Part shown: in pieces, positions 9,327-19,597 of the stretch
Numbering within the stretch: the stretch's first letter is position 1
Layout of the letters: each line of letters opens with the position of its first letter
Translations under genes and position numbers: made by a program
The notes under the pieces: generated by a model
Database searches by the model: none
Told to the model about the DNA's origin: nothing
Seen by the model: only the letters and a program-made list of their open reading frames with translations
Origin: an uncultured Glaciecola sp.
GTDB taxonomy: Bacteria > Pseudomonadota > Gammaproteobacteria > Enterobacterales > Alteromonadaceae
Reading direction: 5' to 3'
NCBI GenBank assembly: GCA_947496235.1
Contig: CANMCE010000005.1
Location: 124,001 to 188,000, forward strand
Length of the DNA stretch: 64,000 nt

Positions 9327-12296
9327 ATGTATGTTTTGAACCTCAATCCCTGTCTAACATTTCGTAAGCTTGCTTGTCTTTGCTGTTTACTCATTCTAAG
9401 CAGACTAAGCTTTGCATATGAATACGCACCTGCACGCCAATACACAGTAGAGCACGGTCTGTCCCAAATCACTGTCAAAAGCATCGAACAAGATCTACAT
9501 GGGTTTCTTTGGTTAGGGACTCAAATGGGTATTGATCGCTTCGACGGTAAGAATTTTATGAATTATGGTGACGTGATTAGTGCCAATCTAGGACTTACCA
9601 GCTCCTATATCTATGACATGGCGGTCGATCCAGAATCTGGAGATATGTGGATAGCGACAATGACTGGCTTAAACTCCATTAGTGCAAAAGATGGAAAAGT
9701 AGCTAAACATGCGTTAGTCAATAAAAACGACGTCGACAACATTATCCGCAAAATTTTTATCGATGACCGTGGCAAAGTTTGGATAGGTAGTTCCAAGTCA
9801 TTGTATTATTTGGATCCTCAAAAAGGATTTATTAAAACTAACAATTTTAGCGCTTACATCTATGACATTACGACTATTTTTGATGACTATCTCGCAATTG
9901 CGACCACCAATGGTTTGTTTATCTTTGACCCGTTAAATAACTTAGTGGTTAATGAGTACTTAAAGGGTAAAAAAGTCACCAAAGCAGTAATCGACAATAA
10001 CGACATTCTTTGGGTTGGAACCAATGGAGAAGGGCTTCACAAGTTTAAGTTGAATTCTAATAGATCGATGGTGCCCATTGAGATTCCACTTTTGTTAGAA
10101 GGGATAGTCATAAACGATATATTGCAAATGAAAGATGATTCTATTTGGATTGCAACTAGTCGCGGTATACACATTGCCCCAGATGGAAATTATCCAGATT
10201 TAATTGAATATAATCATTATGGCCAAGCAGCAGAAATGAAAACATATCAATACGTGCACAAGCTGTTTCAATTAAACGATGGAAAAATTGCCTATGGAAC
10301 CCTAAACGACGGTCTATTTATTACTGCCCCAAGGAATATGCTGTTTAAATCTCGCGTTTATAATGATGATGCATCAACCAAGTTTGTATACCGCAAAAAC
10401 GATAATTTGTGGCTAATTTCAGATGATGGTGTGCATAAATTGGACGAAAACTTAAATACAATTCAATCTTTTAACATGCTTGATACTCAAAATAAAACAG
10501 GTGCGGTGAACAAGTTTATTTCTGTGTATGAATCAGAAAAAACCAGTGATGTTTGGCTGGCTACAAGGTTAGGTTTAGGCAAGATTCCACCGAATGGGAA
10601 CATTAAAATTGTGGCATTTGATGATGTACCAGTTTACACCGTTAGAGAAACATCTGCCGGCTACCTTTTGGTTGGGTCCTATGATGATGGACTTTTTCTG
10701 TATGATCCGAAACAAAATCGGGTCATGCATAGATGGCCGTTCGAATTAACTACCAGCATACTTAATCACGAAGATCCGAATTATGTATTTGTTGCAACTA
10801 TAAATGGACTTCATTTAATCAATCTAGAAACCTTTGAGTACAGAAGCTTTAGAAACGATGAAGGGGATCCTGAAAGCCTCCCTATCAACGTTGTTACTTG
10901 GATTTCTAAAAAGTCGAAAAATGAGTATTTCGTTGGTACTCAGGGGGCTGGACTAAGTTTGATGACTATGAATAAGATAAATTCGCCCCCTAGTTTTAAG
11001 CGATTATTTGCTAATAGTCGCTTGGGTGTTTTATCTATAGGTGCAGTTGTACAAGACGATATGGGAAACTATTGGGTTTCGACGGCAGAAAGTATAGCTC
11101 GAATTAACCCTAGCCTAAGCAATTTAGAATTGTTTGATAAATTTGATGGTGCCAGTTCAACAGGCTATTACATAGGCGCTCATGCAAAACTAGATAGCGG
11201 CGAAATTCTTTTTGCAGGCGGAGAACGACTGACCTATTTTAATCCTATTGATATCCGCAAAGACACTCGGATGCCTGTACTAAAGCTCACTAAGGTTGAA
11301 GTGGTGAGTAAAAGGCAAATTATTTCCGAACGCGAAACCAACCATCCCATCACCCTATCTCCTTCATTTGAACAAAAGTCTGTAGTGCTTAAACCCGATG
11401 ATATCATTCTTAATATTGAAGTCGCAGCGTTAGAGTTTGGTAGCCCTGAGGCGATCCAATACGCCTATCGCTTGATTGGCTTTGATAGTCGATGGCAGAC
11501 GCTGAATAAGGGGGAGAATGGTTTTATGTTCACTAATCTCAGCCCAGGGGAATATAGCCTGCAAGTTCGCTCGACCAATAGATATGGAGAATGGAACCCC
11601 AATTGGAAAGAACTCAAAGTAGTGGTTGATTATCCTTGGTGGAAAACAATTTATGCCATTGCACTTTGGATAATATTAGGGCTAGGGTTTATTTATTTTT
11701 GTTATCGCTGGCGCACTGCTCATCTTCTGCGTCGATCAAAAGAGTTGGAAGAATTAATCCAGTCTAGAACGCTAGATTTAGCCAAGGCCAATATGCAACT
11801 GCGCCTGCTTGCTACTCAAGATCCTTTAACAGGCACTTACAATAGAAGAGGATTTTACGAAGTTGCTAAAAGAGCATTTTCTGAATTTGCCCGAGCTGAA
11901 AAACTATTTTCTCTAGTACTTATCGATGTCGATTTTTTCAAAGATGTAAATGATAGTTATGGTCATGAGGTGGGAGATAAAGCCCTGGTAGAAATTGCAA
12001 ATGATATTAAGAGCAGTGTGCGTAAACAGGATGTAGTGGCAAGATGGGGCGGCGAAGAGTTTGTCATTTTAATTCCTAATGCCTCTAAAGAGGAAGCCGC
12101 ATCTGTTGCTGAAAAATTACGTATGACCATCGCAGGAAAATCGTATCTGGTGAATGGTGTTACCATTAACTTGACCATTACCTGTGGTGTATCTTGTATT
12201 GATGAGAAGAAATCCATAGATGCGACCCTTCGTCATGCTGATGCCCTGTTATATCAGGGCAAGCAGGAGGGGCGAAATTGCGTTATCGACAGGTGA
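9327..12296 (+). CDS. Propeller-sensor diguanylate cyclase (Reg_prop, Y_Y_Y, GGDEF)
   Basis: About 989 residues when started at ATG 9327; a GTG at 9291 would add 12. The signal peptide (CLCCLLILSRLSFA) is followed by repeated two-component-regulator propeller blades (such as DLHGFLWLGTQMGIDRFDG), a Y_Y_Y domain (about 690-760), one membrane helix (IYAIALWIILGLGFIYF), a short coiled coil and GGDEF. The active site is WGGEEF, with the inhibitory RxxD site (RKQD) five residues before it. It should sense a periplasmic ligand, perhaps a glycan as in related Reg_prop sensors, and make c-di-GMP. Confidence 0.88.
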   Translation: MYVLNLNPCLTFRKLACLCCLLILSRLSFAYEYAPARQYTVEHGLSQITVKSIEQDLHGFLWLGTQMGIDRFDGKNFMNYGDVISANLGLTSSYIYDMAVDPESGDMWIATMTGLNSISAKDGKVAKHALVNKNDVDNIIRKIFIDDRGKVWIGSSKSLYYLDPQKGFIKTNNFSAYIYDITTIFDDYLAIATTNGLFIFDPLNNLVVNEYLKGKKVTKAVIDNNDILWVGTNGEGLHKFKLNSNRSMVPIEIPLLLEGIVINDILQMKDDSIWIATSRGIHIAPDGNYPDLIEYNHYGQAAEMKTYQYVHKLFQLNDGKIAYGTLNDGLFITAPRNMLFKSRVYNDDASTKFVYRKNDNLWLISDDGVHKLDENLNTIQSFNMLDTQNKTGAVNKFISVYESEKTSDVWLATRLGLGKIPPNGNIKIVAFDDVPVYTVRETSAGYLLVGSYDDGLFLYDPKQNRVMHRWPFELTTSILNHEDPNYVFVATINGLHLINLETFEYRSFRNDEGDPESLPINVVTWISKKSKNEYFVGTQGAGLSLMTMNKINSPPSFKRLFANSRLGVLSIGAVVQDDMGNYWVSTAESIARINPSLSNLELFDKFDGASSTGYYIGAHAKLDSGEILFAGGERLTYFNPIDIRKDTRMPVLKLTKVEVVSKRQIISERETNHPITLSPSFEQKSVVLKPDDIILNIEVAALEFGSPEAIQYAYRLIGFDSRWQTLNKGENGFMFTNLSPGEYSLQVRSTNRYGEWNPNWKELKVVVDYPWWKTIYAIALWIILGLGFIYFCYRWRTAHLLRRSKELEELIQSRTLDLAKANMQLRLLATQDPLTGTYNRRGFYEVAKRAFSEFARAEKLFSLVLIDVDFFKDVNDSYGHEVGDKALVEIANDIKSSVRKQDVVARWGGEEFVILIPNASKEEAASVAEKLRMTIAGKSYLVNGVTINLTITCGVSCIDEKKSIDATLRHADALLYQGKQEGRNCVIDR

Positions 12297-12304
12297 TCAA
12301 AAGA

Positions 12305-12829
12305 TCACTGTCCTTCGGCTAATTCCTTGAGATATTGAAACAAAGCGCGGGAAGCCGCGGGTGGCTTTTCTCTTTGCTTTTCTTTTAAAGCCGTTCTCAC
12401 AAAATGTCTTAGTTTTTGACGATCTGCTAAAGGATAAGTATCCATTACCTTTTGAATTTCATCATCCCCATTGGCGATTAATGCATCACGCATTCTTTCT
12501 AACTTATGAAATCTCTGAACGTCTTGGTTGTGTGCGGAATTAAGTTTTTCTAGCGCTAGGGCAATAGGCTCTACATCACGTTGCCGTAGAAGTTTACCAA
12601 TAAATTGAATTTGTCGACGAAAACCATCTTTTTTGCGATTTATCTTGCTGGCTAAAACTAGTGCATCTTCCAACTCGTCGTCCACAGGCATGGTTTTACG
12701 CTGGTTTGGACCTAGTTCTAAAAGCGCCAAGCCTAACTTCTTCAGGTCATCGGCTTCTTTTTTTAACTGGGTCTTACTGACAAGTTCATCGTCGTCGTTG
12801 TAGGGTTCAAAATCATCAGGTTGATTCAT
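12305..12829 (-). CDS. darP: Ribosome-associated protein DarP (YjgA)
   Basis: A 174-residue, highly charged helical protein with the family signature SKTQLKKEADDLKKLGLALLE near the N-terminus and RRQIQFIGKLLR in the middle. DarP/YjgA assists late 50S subunit assembly. It is divergent from pmbA, the usual neighbour in gammaproteobacteria. The 3' end lies 8 bp from that of the GGDEF gene. Confidence 0.9.
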   Translation of the reverse strand: MNQPDDFEPYNDDDELVSKTQLKKEADDLKKLGLALLELGPNQRKTMPVDDELEDALVLASKINRKKDGFRRQIQFIGKLLRQRDVEPIALALEKLNSAHNQDVQRFHKLERMRDALIANGDDEIQKVMDTYPLADRQKLRHFVRTALKEKQREKPPAASRALFQYLKELAEGQ

Positions 12830-12909
12830 ATCGCGTTTTTTTCATTACTTAATGCTAGACTAGGGTAATTGTAACTAGCCAACACAAGTTTGCACAGCGA
12901 AAGTTCATT

Positions 12910-14241
12910 ATGCAGGTAGAACAACAATTATCAGAAATTAAAAATGTCGTAGAAGATGCCCTCAATTTAGCTAAAAAATTGGGTGCCACCGCGGCGGAAG
13001 CTAGTATCTCTAAAAATGAAGGTATATCCGTTGGAACCCGCCTTAAAGAGGTAGAGACAGTAGAGTTCACCAATGATGGTGGATTGGGAATAAGTGTGTA
13101 TGTAGGGCAGAAAAAAGGCACAGCTTCAACCGCAGATTTGAGCCCTAAAGCGCTAAAAACAGCAGTAGAGAAAGCGGTTGAAATCGCTAAATATACCTCT
13201 GAAGATGAATGTGCTGGACTAGCTGATAAAGAACTAATGGCGACTAACATCCCAGATCTTGACCTTTATCACCCACAAGAGTTAGACACTCAAAAAGCGT
13301 TAGAAATTGCTCTGGAAACAGAATCTGCTGGTATGGAAACTAGTCCCCTAATCACCAACTCTGATGGTGCCTCATACAATGCAAACGTAGAAGTGAGAGT
13401 GTACGGAAATACCCATGGTCTGATTGCTGGATTTCCAAGCAGTCGTTACAGCTTAAGTTGTGTACTTATCGCGCAGAACGACACTGATATGCAGCGAGAT
13501 TATGCCTACACGGTATCAAGAGAACCTGACCAGTTAAAGTCAGCCAAAGAAATCGGGAAAGAGGCAGCAGAACTTACCATTTCACGTCTTGATGCGAGAA
13601 AAATTAAAACCACAAAAGCCCCCGTTATTTTTCATCGAGAAATTGCCTCTAGCCTTTTTGGCAGTTTTATTAAGGCAATTAGTGGCGGTAGTTTGTATCG
13701 AAAATCATCATTTTTATTAGATACCAAAGGACAGCAATTATTCCCGAATTGGTTAGCATTAGCAGAGCGTCCACACATTAAAAAAGGCTTAGCAAGTTCG
13801 CCTTTTGATGATGAAGGTGTAGGCACTTTCGACATGGACATTGTAAAGGATGGGGTGCTGCAAGATTATCTGTTAACCAGCTACTCGGCGAGAAAGTTAG
13901 GCATGGTGTCTAACGGACACGCCGGTGGTACGCATAATGTGATCGTCAGTGACACTGGTCAGTCAGAGGCCGAATTGCTTAAAACAATGGGCACCGGATT
14001 ATTGATCACTGAGCTTATGGGACAAGGCGTATCCATAGTAAATGGTGATTACAGCCGAGGTGCCGCGGGTTTTTGGGTGGAAAATGGGATTATTCAATAT
14101 CCTGTACATGAAATTACGGTGGCAGGAAATTTGCGTGACATGTTCAATAATATTCAGGCAATTGGTCAAGAAAGGGAAGTTAGAGGTTCCTTGCAAACTG
14201 GCTCAATTTTAATCAGTGAAATGCAAATTGCTGGGGCCTAA
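12910..14241 (+). CDS. pmbA: PmbA (TldE) subunit of the TldD/PmbA metalloprotease
   Basis: A 443-residue protein with the typical N-terminal helical start (ALNLAKKLGATAAEASISK), a central barrel segment (VIFHREIASSLFGSFIKAISG) and C-terminal NGDYSRGAAGFWVENGIIQ. PmbA partners TldD, which carries the HExxH site; PmbA lacks it, as here. The pair matures peptides such as microcin B17 and degrades CcdA. tldD is not in this window, which is usual. Confidence 0.92.
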   Translation: MQVEQQLSEIKNVVEDALNLAKKLGATAAEASISKNEGISVGTRLKEVETVEFTNDGGLGISVYVGQKKGTASTADLSPKALKTAVEKAVEIAKYTSEDECAGLADKELMATNIPDLDLYHPQELDTQKALEIALETESAGMETSPLITNSDGASYNANVEVRVYGNTHGLIAGFPSSRYSLSCVLIAQNDTDMQRDYAYTVSREPDQLKSAKEIGKEAAELTISRLDARKIKTTKAPVIFHREIASSLFGSFIKAISGGSLYRKSSFLLDTKGQQLFPNWLALAERPHIKKGLASSPFDDEGVGTFDMDIVKDGVLQDYLLTSYSARKLGMVSNGHAGGTHNVIVSDTGQSEAELLKTMGTGLLITELMGQGVSIVNGDYSRGAAGFWVENGIIQYPVHEITVAGNLRDMFNNIQAIGQEREVRGSLQTGSILISEMQIAGA

Positions 14242-14397
14242 GTCGATATTTCATAATTTGTAACAGTTTTTTCAGGCTTTCACATCAACTAACCGGATTA
14301 GCGTCTTTACTCTCGGCGCTCTGGCACTTATGCTCGTTGGTGGTTTAATTTTGGGGACTCCTTGTGTCCTCACATGAGATGGATCAGATAGCTTTCT

Positions 14398-17300
14398 ATG
14401 AAAAAATTTATTGCACTTTTGATGCTCACTTCTATGTCGGTAGGAGTTTCGGCGCAAGTAACGCCAAAATGGATTCGATATGCTTCAATATCGCCAGATG
14501 GCCAGAACATTGTTTTCACCTACAAAGGAGACCTATTTAGAGTTTCTTCCGAAGGAGGTGACGCGACTCAACTGACCTTTCATAAGGCCCATGATTACAA
14601 CGCGGTTTGGAGCCATGACGGGCAGCAGTTAGCCTTTGCATCTGATCGACACGGCAACTTCGATGTGTATGTCATGGACGCGCTTGGCGGCAGCGCAAAA
14701 CGACTGACTTATCATTCAACGGATGAAATTCCATCCACGTTTTCACCTGACAACAACAGTGTCTATTTCACTGGTCACCGAATGGACACCAAAGAACACC
14801 GCGAGTTTCCATCAAGTCGATTCGCCGAAGTTTATGCCGTACCAGCAACTGGAGGAAAAATCTCTCAGGTGTTTACTACGACAGCAGAAAATATCAGTAT
14901 TAGCAAAGACGGCACTACTTTGATTTACGAAGATTTTAAAGGCCGAGAAAACTATTGGCGTAAACACCACACATCAGCTGTTACTAGAGATATTTGGCGC
15001 TACGATATAAAAGCTCAATCTCATGAGCAACTGACTCGATTTAAAGGTGAAGATCGCGATCCGGCATTCAGCCAAGATGAAGATGACATCTATTATCTAT
15101 CAGAAGAAAGCGGTACGTTTAACGTACATCGCCTAGACTTGAGCCGACCTAAATCTACTAAGCAAATCACTGATTTTAAACTTCATCCAGTGCGCTTTTT
15201 ATCTCAAGGTGGTGGTAAGTTAGCGTTTACTTATCATGGCGAACTTTACACTATGACAGAGGGTGAAAAACCGAAAAAACTGAGTGTAAATATTCGAACG
15301 CAAGATATTGATAATAGCTTTGAATTGGCCTCGGTAAATGGCGATATTTCAGAGCTTGCAATATCACCTGACGGCAAACAAATTGCCTTTATAGCTAATG
15401 GCGACGTTTTCGTTTCGGCTAAAGATGGTGCATTTACAAAACAGATTACTAAGACGCCTGAAACCGAAGCTTTCGTTTCATTTACCGATGATGCAGATGG
15501 GGTTATTTACGCTTCAGAGCGTAATGGCAACTGGGGAATTTATAAAACGGAAAAGGCCCGAGAAAGTGAGCCTTTCTTCTACGCATCTACTGTGCTGAAA
15601 GAGTCTGAAGTATTAGTGGGAGATAAAGATTACACCCAGCCTTTAGTTTCTCCCGATGGCGAGAAAATGGCCTTTATCGAAGACCGTAGAACCTTGCGTG
15701 TTATGTCTCTTGATTCAAATAAAGCGACTACGTTAGTGCCCTCAAAAGAGATGTATACCTTTAGAGCCGGGGATAAAACTTTTTCTTGGAGCCCAGATAG
15801 CCAATGGTTGGTGTTCGAGCATGAGAAGCTTTTAAACAATTCTGATGTGGCTATTGTGAAAGCAGACGGCAGTGAGAAATTTAAAGTACTGATTCCAAGT
15901 GGCTATTCTGATAGTTCTCCAAAGTGGGCAAATGAAGGTAAACAAATACTTTGGTTCAGTAACCGCGACGGCATGCGTAGTTATGCAACTAGCGGTAGAA
16001 CTCAACAAGACGTTTATGCATTATTTTTGACTCAAGACGCTTGGGACGAGTACCGTCTTAGTGAAGATGATTACGAATTAATGCAGGCTCTTGATGAAAT
16101 AAATGAAGAAAACGAGAAAGAACAACAAGAAGCCGAAGAAAAACCTGAAGACGAGCAGGATGAAGATAAAAAAGATGAAGAAGAAAAAGTAGACCCCATA
16201 GAAATAGATTGGGATGGTTTACAGGAGCGTACAGCAAAACTGACGATTCATTCTTCCCGTTTATCAGATGCAGTTTTGAATAAAGACGCTGATACCCTTT
16301 ATTATCTAACTCGCTTTGAAGGTAGATTGGATTTATGGAAAACCAATCTTAGAACTCAAGAAACAGAAAAAGCGGTCAGCTTGAATAAAAATTACGCTAG
16401 CTTGCATTGGGATCCAAAAATGGAAAACCTGTATTTGTTAGCTGATGGCGGAATTTCTGAAGTTGACTTGGATAAAGGCAGAGCCAAACCAGTAAGCATA
16501 AACGCACAAATGGAGATGGATGAAGAAGCGATAATGCAGTCGTCTTTCGATCATGTTTGGCTTCGTACGTCTAAGATTTTCTATGAACCAAGTTTCCATG
16601 GTATCGATTGGCAGAAAATGTATTCAGAGTACAAGCCATTGGTTAGTCACGTGGGTAATGGTTACGAGTTTACTGAATTATTAAGTGAAATGATTGGTGA
16701 GCTTAATGTATCCCATGCGGGCGCTGGTTATTCTAGTAGCATGCGTGATGGTGATAGCACAGCAGCCTTAGGTATTTTCTATGATCACAGTGATTATTCA
16801 GATGGCATCTTGATTACCGAAGTGATCAAAGGCGGACCTTTAGATAAAGCTAAATTTGATATAACTGCTGGAATGCGTATCACCGCTATCAATGGTGAAA
16901 CTATTACCAATGATATGGATTGGTCAAAATTGTTAAATCGCCAAGCAGATAAATTTGTTTTGTTAGGTTTAAAAACGGCTTCGGGAGAAACCAAAGAATA
17001 CACTGTTAAACCAATCAGTTTGTATGAGCAGCAAGATTTACTTTACGACCGCTTTGTCAAAATCAACGAAAAAGAAGTCTTGGAAAAATCAAAAGGTACT
17101 TTGGGATATGTGCATATTCCAGGCATGAGTGATGGTCCCTACCGAAACGTGTTTGATGTGATGTTGGGCAAGCATTTTGATAAGAAAGCTATGGTGGTTG
17201 ATACCCGTAATAACGGCGGTGGCGACCTGGTGGCTGACTTAGCAATGTTCTTCACAGGAGAAAAATTCTTAACTTACGCAACTGAAGAACGTGTGGTTGG

Positions 17301-17646
17301 TGGAGAACCTACATCAAGATATACCAAACCAATTATTACTCTGTTCAATCCGTCTATGTACAGTGACGGCCATTGTTATGCGAGTGGTTACACTGATCTT
17401 AAATTGGGTAAATCTGTTGGTACGCCTGTGCCTGGTACTTGTAGTTTCGCCGGCTGGGAAGGATTACCTTTAGGCGGCTATTGGGGTGTGGTGCCTATTA
17501 GCGCGAAAAACAAAAAAGGTGAATGGCTAGAGAACAACCAAACCGAGCCTGATATTTTAGTTGTGAATGAGCCAGAAGTGATTTCCGCTGGACGAGACCA
17601 ACAACTTGAGCGCGCTATTAAAGAGTTGCTTAAAGACGTTAGATAA
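14398..17646 (+). CDS. Secreted tricorn-like protease (PD40 propeller, PDZ, S41)
   Basis: 1082 residues. The signal peptide is MKKFIALLMLTSMSVGVSAQ. Residues about 25-570 are WD40-like/PD40 beta-propeller repeats (ISPDGQNIVFTYKGDLFR and similar). A very acidic linker (EKEQQEAEEKPEDEQDEDKK) follows near 565-600, then a PDZ domain (about 790-870, ILITEVIKGGPLDKAKF) and an S41 peptidase core. Tricorn's catalytic Ser is expected in NPSMYSDGHCYASG (about 983-996). It likely degrades peptides in the periplasm. Confidence 0.88.
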   Translation: MKKFIALLMLTSMSVGVSAQVTPKWIRYASISPDGQNIVFTYKGDLFRVSSEGGDATQLTFHKAHDYNAVWSHDGQQLAFASDRHGNFDVYVMDALGGSAKRLTYHSTDEIPSTFSPDNNSVYFTGHRMDTKEHREFPSSRFAEVYAVPATGGKISQVFTTTAENISISKDGTTLIYEDFKGRENYWRKHHTSAVTRDIWRYDIKAQSHEQLTRFKGEDRDPAFSQDEDDIYYLSEESGTFNVHRLDLSRPKSTKQITDFKLHPVRFLSQGGGKLAFTYHGELYTMTEGEKPKKLSVNIRTQDIDNSFELASVNGDISELAISPDGKQIAFIANGDVFVSAKDGAFTKQITKTPETEAFVSFTDDADGVIYASERNGNWGIYKTEKARESEPFFYASTVLKESEVLVGDKDYTQPLVSPDGEKMAFIEDRRTLRVMSLDSNKATTLVPSKEMYTFRAGDKTFSWSPDSQWLVFEHEKLLNNSDVAIVKADGSEKFKVLIPSGYSDSSPKWANEGKQILWFSNRDGMRSYATSGRTQQDVYALFLTQDAWDEYRLSEDDYELMQALDEINEENEKEQQEAEEKPEDEQDEDKKDEEEKVDPIEIDWDGLQERTAKLTIHSSRLSDAVLNKDADTLYYLTRFEGRLDLWKTNLRTQETEKAVSLNKNYASLHWDPKMENLYLLADGGISEVDLDKGRAKPVSINAQMEMDEEAIMQSSFDHVWLRTSKIFYEPSFHGIDWQKMYSEYKPLVSHVGNGYEFTELLSEMIGELNVSHAGAGYSSSMRDGDSTAALGIFYDHSDYSDGILITEVIKGGPLDKAKFDITAGMRITAINGETITNDMDWSKLLNRQADKFVLLGLKTASGETKEYTVKPISLYEQQDLLYDRFVKINEKEVLEKSKGTLGYVHIPGMSDGPYRNVFDVMLGKHFDKKAMVVDTRNNGGGDLVADLAMFFTGEKFLTYATEERVVGGEPTSRYTKPIITLFNPSMYSDGHCYASGYTDLKLGKSVGTPVPGTCSFAGWEGLPLGGYWGVVPISAKNKKGEWLENNQTEPDILVVNEPEVISAGRDQQLERAIKELLKDVR

Positions 17647-17701
17647 TTAACCCCAGCTCGGCATAAGCGATGACACTCGCCAGCCGTTAATTAAATGCAA
17701 G

Positions 17702-17734
17702 AGCGCGAAATTGTCTTGAAGATAATTTCGCGCT
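17702..17734. terminator. Bidirectional terminator
   Basis: AGCGCGAAATT at 17702-17712 pairs perfectly with AATTTCGCGCT at 17724-17734 (11-bp stem) and is followed by a T-run. It sits between the convergent tricorn-like protease and soxR genes. Confidence 0.85.
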
Positions 17735-17737
17735 TTT

Positions 17738-18214
17738 TTACGGCCTTTCTAAAATAATCGCCCCTGGCCCTTGTTCTGCTAGTACATCCTTAGGGTTTCG
17801 AAGTGGACAGTCTTTTAACGATAAACAACCACATCCAATACAAGAATCTAATTCATCTCTTAGTCGCTCAAGTTTATGAATACGTGCATTCAAACCATCT
17901 CGCCATTGTTCTGAAACTTGTTTCCATTGGCTAGCAGTTAAGTTTTGCTTTTGTTGAATTTGCTTTAAGGTTTGGCCTATATCTTCAAGGGACATGCCCA
18001 CTCTTTGAGCCACACGAATAATGGCGATATAGCGCAACGTAATGGCTGGATATTGCCGATGATTACTTAAATTTCGGGTTGAAGTAATCAATCCTTTAGA
18101 TTCATAAAAATGTATCGTTGGCACAGTTACACCACTGCGCTTGGCTACCTCGCCGACACTGAGCAAACGCGCCCCCGGATTGTTTTGATTATTTGTCTTG
18201 AGCTTCTTCACCAT
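17738..18214 (-). CDS. soxR: Redox-sensitive transcriptional activator SoxR
   Basis: A 158-residue MerR-family protein. The N-terminal winged helix starts [27 protein letters not shown]. The C-terminal [12 protein letters not shown] is a perfect C-x2-C-x-C-x5-C site for the [2Fe-2S] cluster. SoxR is activated by oxidation of the cluster by redox-cycling compounds. It is divergent from an RND efflux operon with a SoxR box in its promoter; no soxS is seen, matching the non-enteric pattern where SoxR controls efflux genes directly. Confidence 0.93.
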   Translation of the reverse strand: MVKKLKTNNQNNPGARLLSVGEVAKRSGVTVPTIHFYESKGLITSTRNLSNHRQYPAITLRYIAIIRVAQRVGMSLEDIGQTLKQIQQKQNLTASQWKQVSEQWRDGLNARIHKLERLRDELDSCIGCGCLSLKDCPLRNPKDVLAEQGPGAIILERP

Positions 18215-18222
18215 GGCAACAA

Positions 18223-18240
18223 CCTAAAGTTAACTTGATG
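18223..18240. promoter_or_regulatory. Second SoxR-like operator next to soxR start
   Basis: CCTAAAGTTAACTTGATG is close to the SoxR box core (CCTCAAGTTAACTTGAGG in E. coli). It lies 8 bp upstream of the soxR start codon, suggesting autoregulation. I do not see clear -35/-10 elements placed around it, so the call is weaker than for the efflux operator. Confidence 0.5.
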
Positions 18241-18386
18241 TTGTTTTAGACTAATCAAACTTATCAGATTCGGCAAGCAAACGGGGAAATAAGATGAAGA
18301 ATCTTCACTTTGACTTAAAGGGCTCTTCGAAGATTTGAAAACCCGCAACAGTAGATTCCTGACGAGAAAAATACCTAAAAAAATGC

Positions 18387-18417
18387 TTGACCTAAAGTTA
18401 ACTTTAGGTCTTAGAGT
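18387..18417 (+). promoter_or_regulatory. SoxR-controlled promoter of the RND operon
   Basis: TTGACC (-35, 18387-18392) and TAGAGT (-10, 18412-18417) are separated by 19 bp, the over-long spacer typical of MerR-type activation. The spacer is covered by a perfect 22-bp palindrome (18389-18410) with core CCTAAAGTTAACTTTAGG. Confidence 0.85.
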
Positions 18418-18463
18418 GAGCCCAATTCTTTATTCAATCTGGTTTTTTTGAAGGTATTAATTA

Positions 18464-19597
18464 ATGAAAGATTCATCGCAAGTTGACTTGCAACGCTCAG
18501 GTATATCCACATTCAAAGCAATTGTAATTGCAATAATTTTGATAGCCCTGATCAGTGCAGGTTTATGGTTTTGGCGTTCAGCTAAACTTGAAAATGCGGG
18601 CGGTTGGCATGGCGGAGGTGCTATTGATGTGGTAGCTAGTCAGGTGACGCTCCAGGCAGCGCCAGTGACTGTGCAAGCCTTTGGTGAAGTGCGCGCGGTA
18701 AACCAAGTGATGCTATCGGCCGAAGTGGCAGGTAGGATATCCGAACTAAATATTTCACCCGGACAAAGAGTGTCTGCGAACACTCTGATTGTGCAGTTGG
18801 ACGATGCTACAGAACAAGCTGATTTAGTAGCAGCGAAAGCCTCTATCAAGTTCGCCCAAGAGCAATTAGAACGAGCAAAAGACTTACATCAAATCGATGC
18901 TCTTTCGAATGAAATATTGCAACAACGCCAAGCGGATTACGACATTGCTAAATCGCAAATTAATCAGTTGCAAGCAAGAATTCGCTATAAAAAAATCTTA
19001 GCCCCCTTTGATGGCGAACTGGGATTAAGACAAGTTGATTTAGGCCAGTATCTAAACCCAGGAGAGCCAGTGGTGAGTTTGACCGATACTAGCCAAGTCT
19101 TTGTTAACTTTAATCTTCCTCAAGATGAGTTAGCGCGCATCGACATAGGTCACAAGTTACAGGTATACAGCGAAATAGCACCTGATCAACCTATTGAAGC
19201 CCAGGTAACCGCTATTGAGCAGCAAATTAATCCTGATACCCGAAACATAACTTTGCAGGCGAAAGTAAACAATCAAGACAAGCTGTTAAGAGCTGGCATG
19301 TTCGTCAAAGTCGATCTGATATTCCCAAGCCAAACCAACGCCATAGTATTGCCTTCAACCGCAGTAATGACCTCATCGTCTGGAAACACTGCTGTCGTTG
19401 TGCGGGGTGTAAACAATGAGCAAATAGGTACGGCAGAAATAGTGCCGGTGCAAATAGAGCGCCGTTTGGGCGATCAAGTCGTTATAAGCCAAGGGCTTTC
19501 AGCCGGAGATTTGGTAGTAACCCGAGGTCAATTAAGAGTGCGTCCCGGTGCACAACTCAAGGTGATAAGTAATACAGCCTCAGTAGGAGGCCAGTAA
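18464..19597 (+). CDS. RND efflux periplasmic adaptor subunit
   Basis: 377 residues. One N-terminal membrane helix (AIVIAIILIALISAGLWFW) is followed by the biotinyl-lipoyl-like half motifs (AEVAGRISELNISPGQRV and ILAPFDGELGLRQVDLGQ), an alpha hairpin between them, and the beta-barrel domain. It bridges the RND pump to the outer-membrane channel. Its stop overlaps the start of the pump gene, and the operon is headed by the SoxR box, so it is likely induced by redox-cycling toxins (MexHI-OpmD-like arrangement). Confidence 0.9.
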   Translation: MKDSSQVDLQRSGISTFKAIVIAIILIALISAGLWFWRSAKLENAGGWHGGGAIDVVASQVTLQAAPVTVQAFGEVRAVNQVMLSAEVAGRISELNISPGQRVSANTLIVQLDDATEQADLVAAKASIKFAQEQLERAKDLHQIDALSNEILQQRQADYDIAKSQINQLQARIRYKKILAPFDGELGLRQVDLGQYLNPGEPVVSLTDTSQVFVNFNLPQDELARIDIGHKLQVYSEIAPDQPIEAQVTAIEQQINPDTRNITLQAKVNNQDKLLRAGMFVKVDLIFPSQTNAIVLPSTAVMTSSSGNTAVVVRGVNNEQIGTAEIVPVQIERRLGDQVVISQGLSAGDLVVTRGQLRVRPGAQLKVISNTASVGGQ

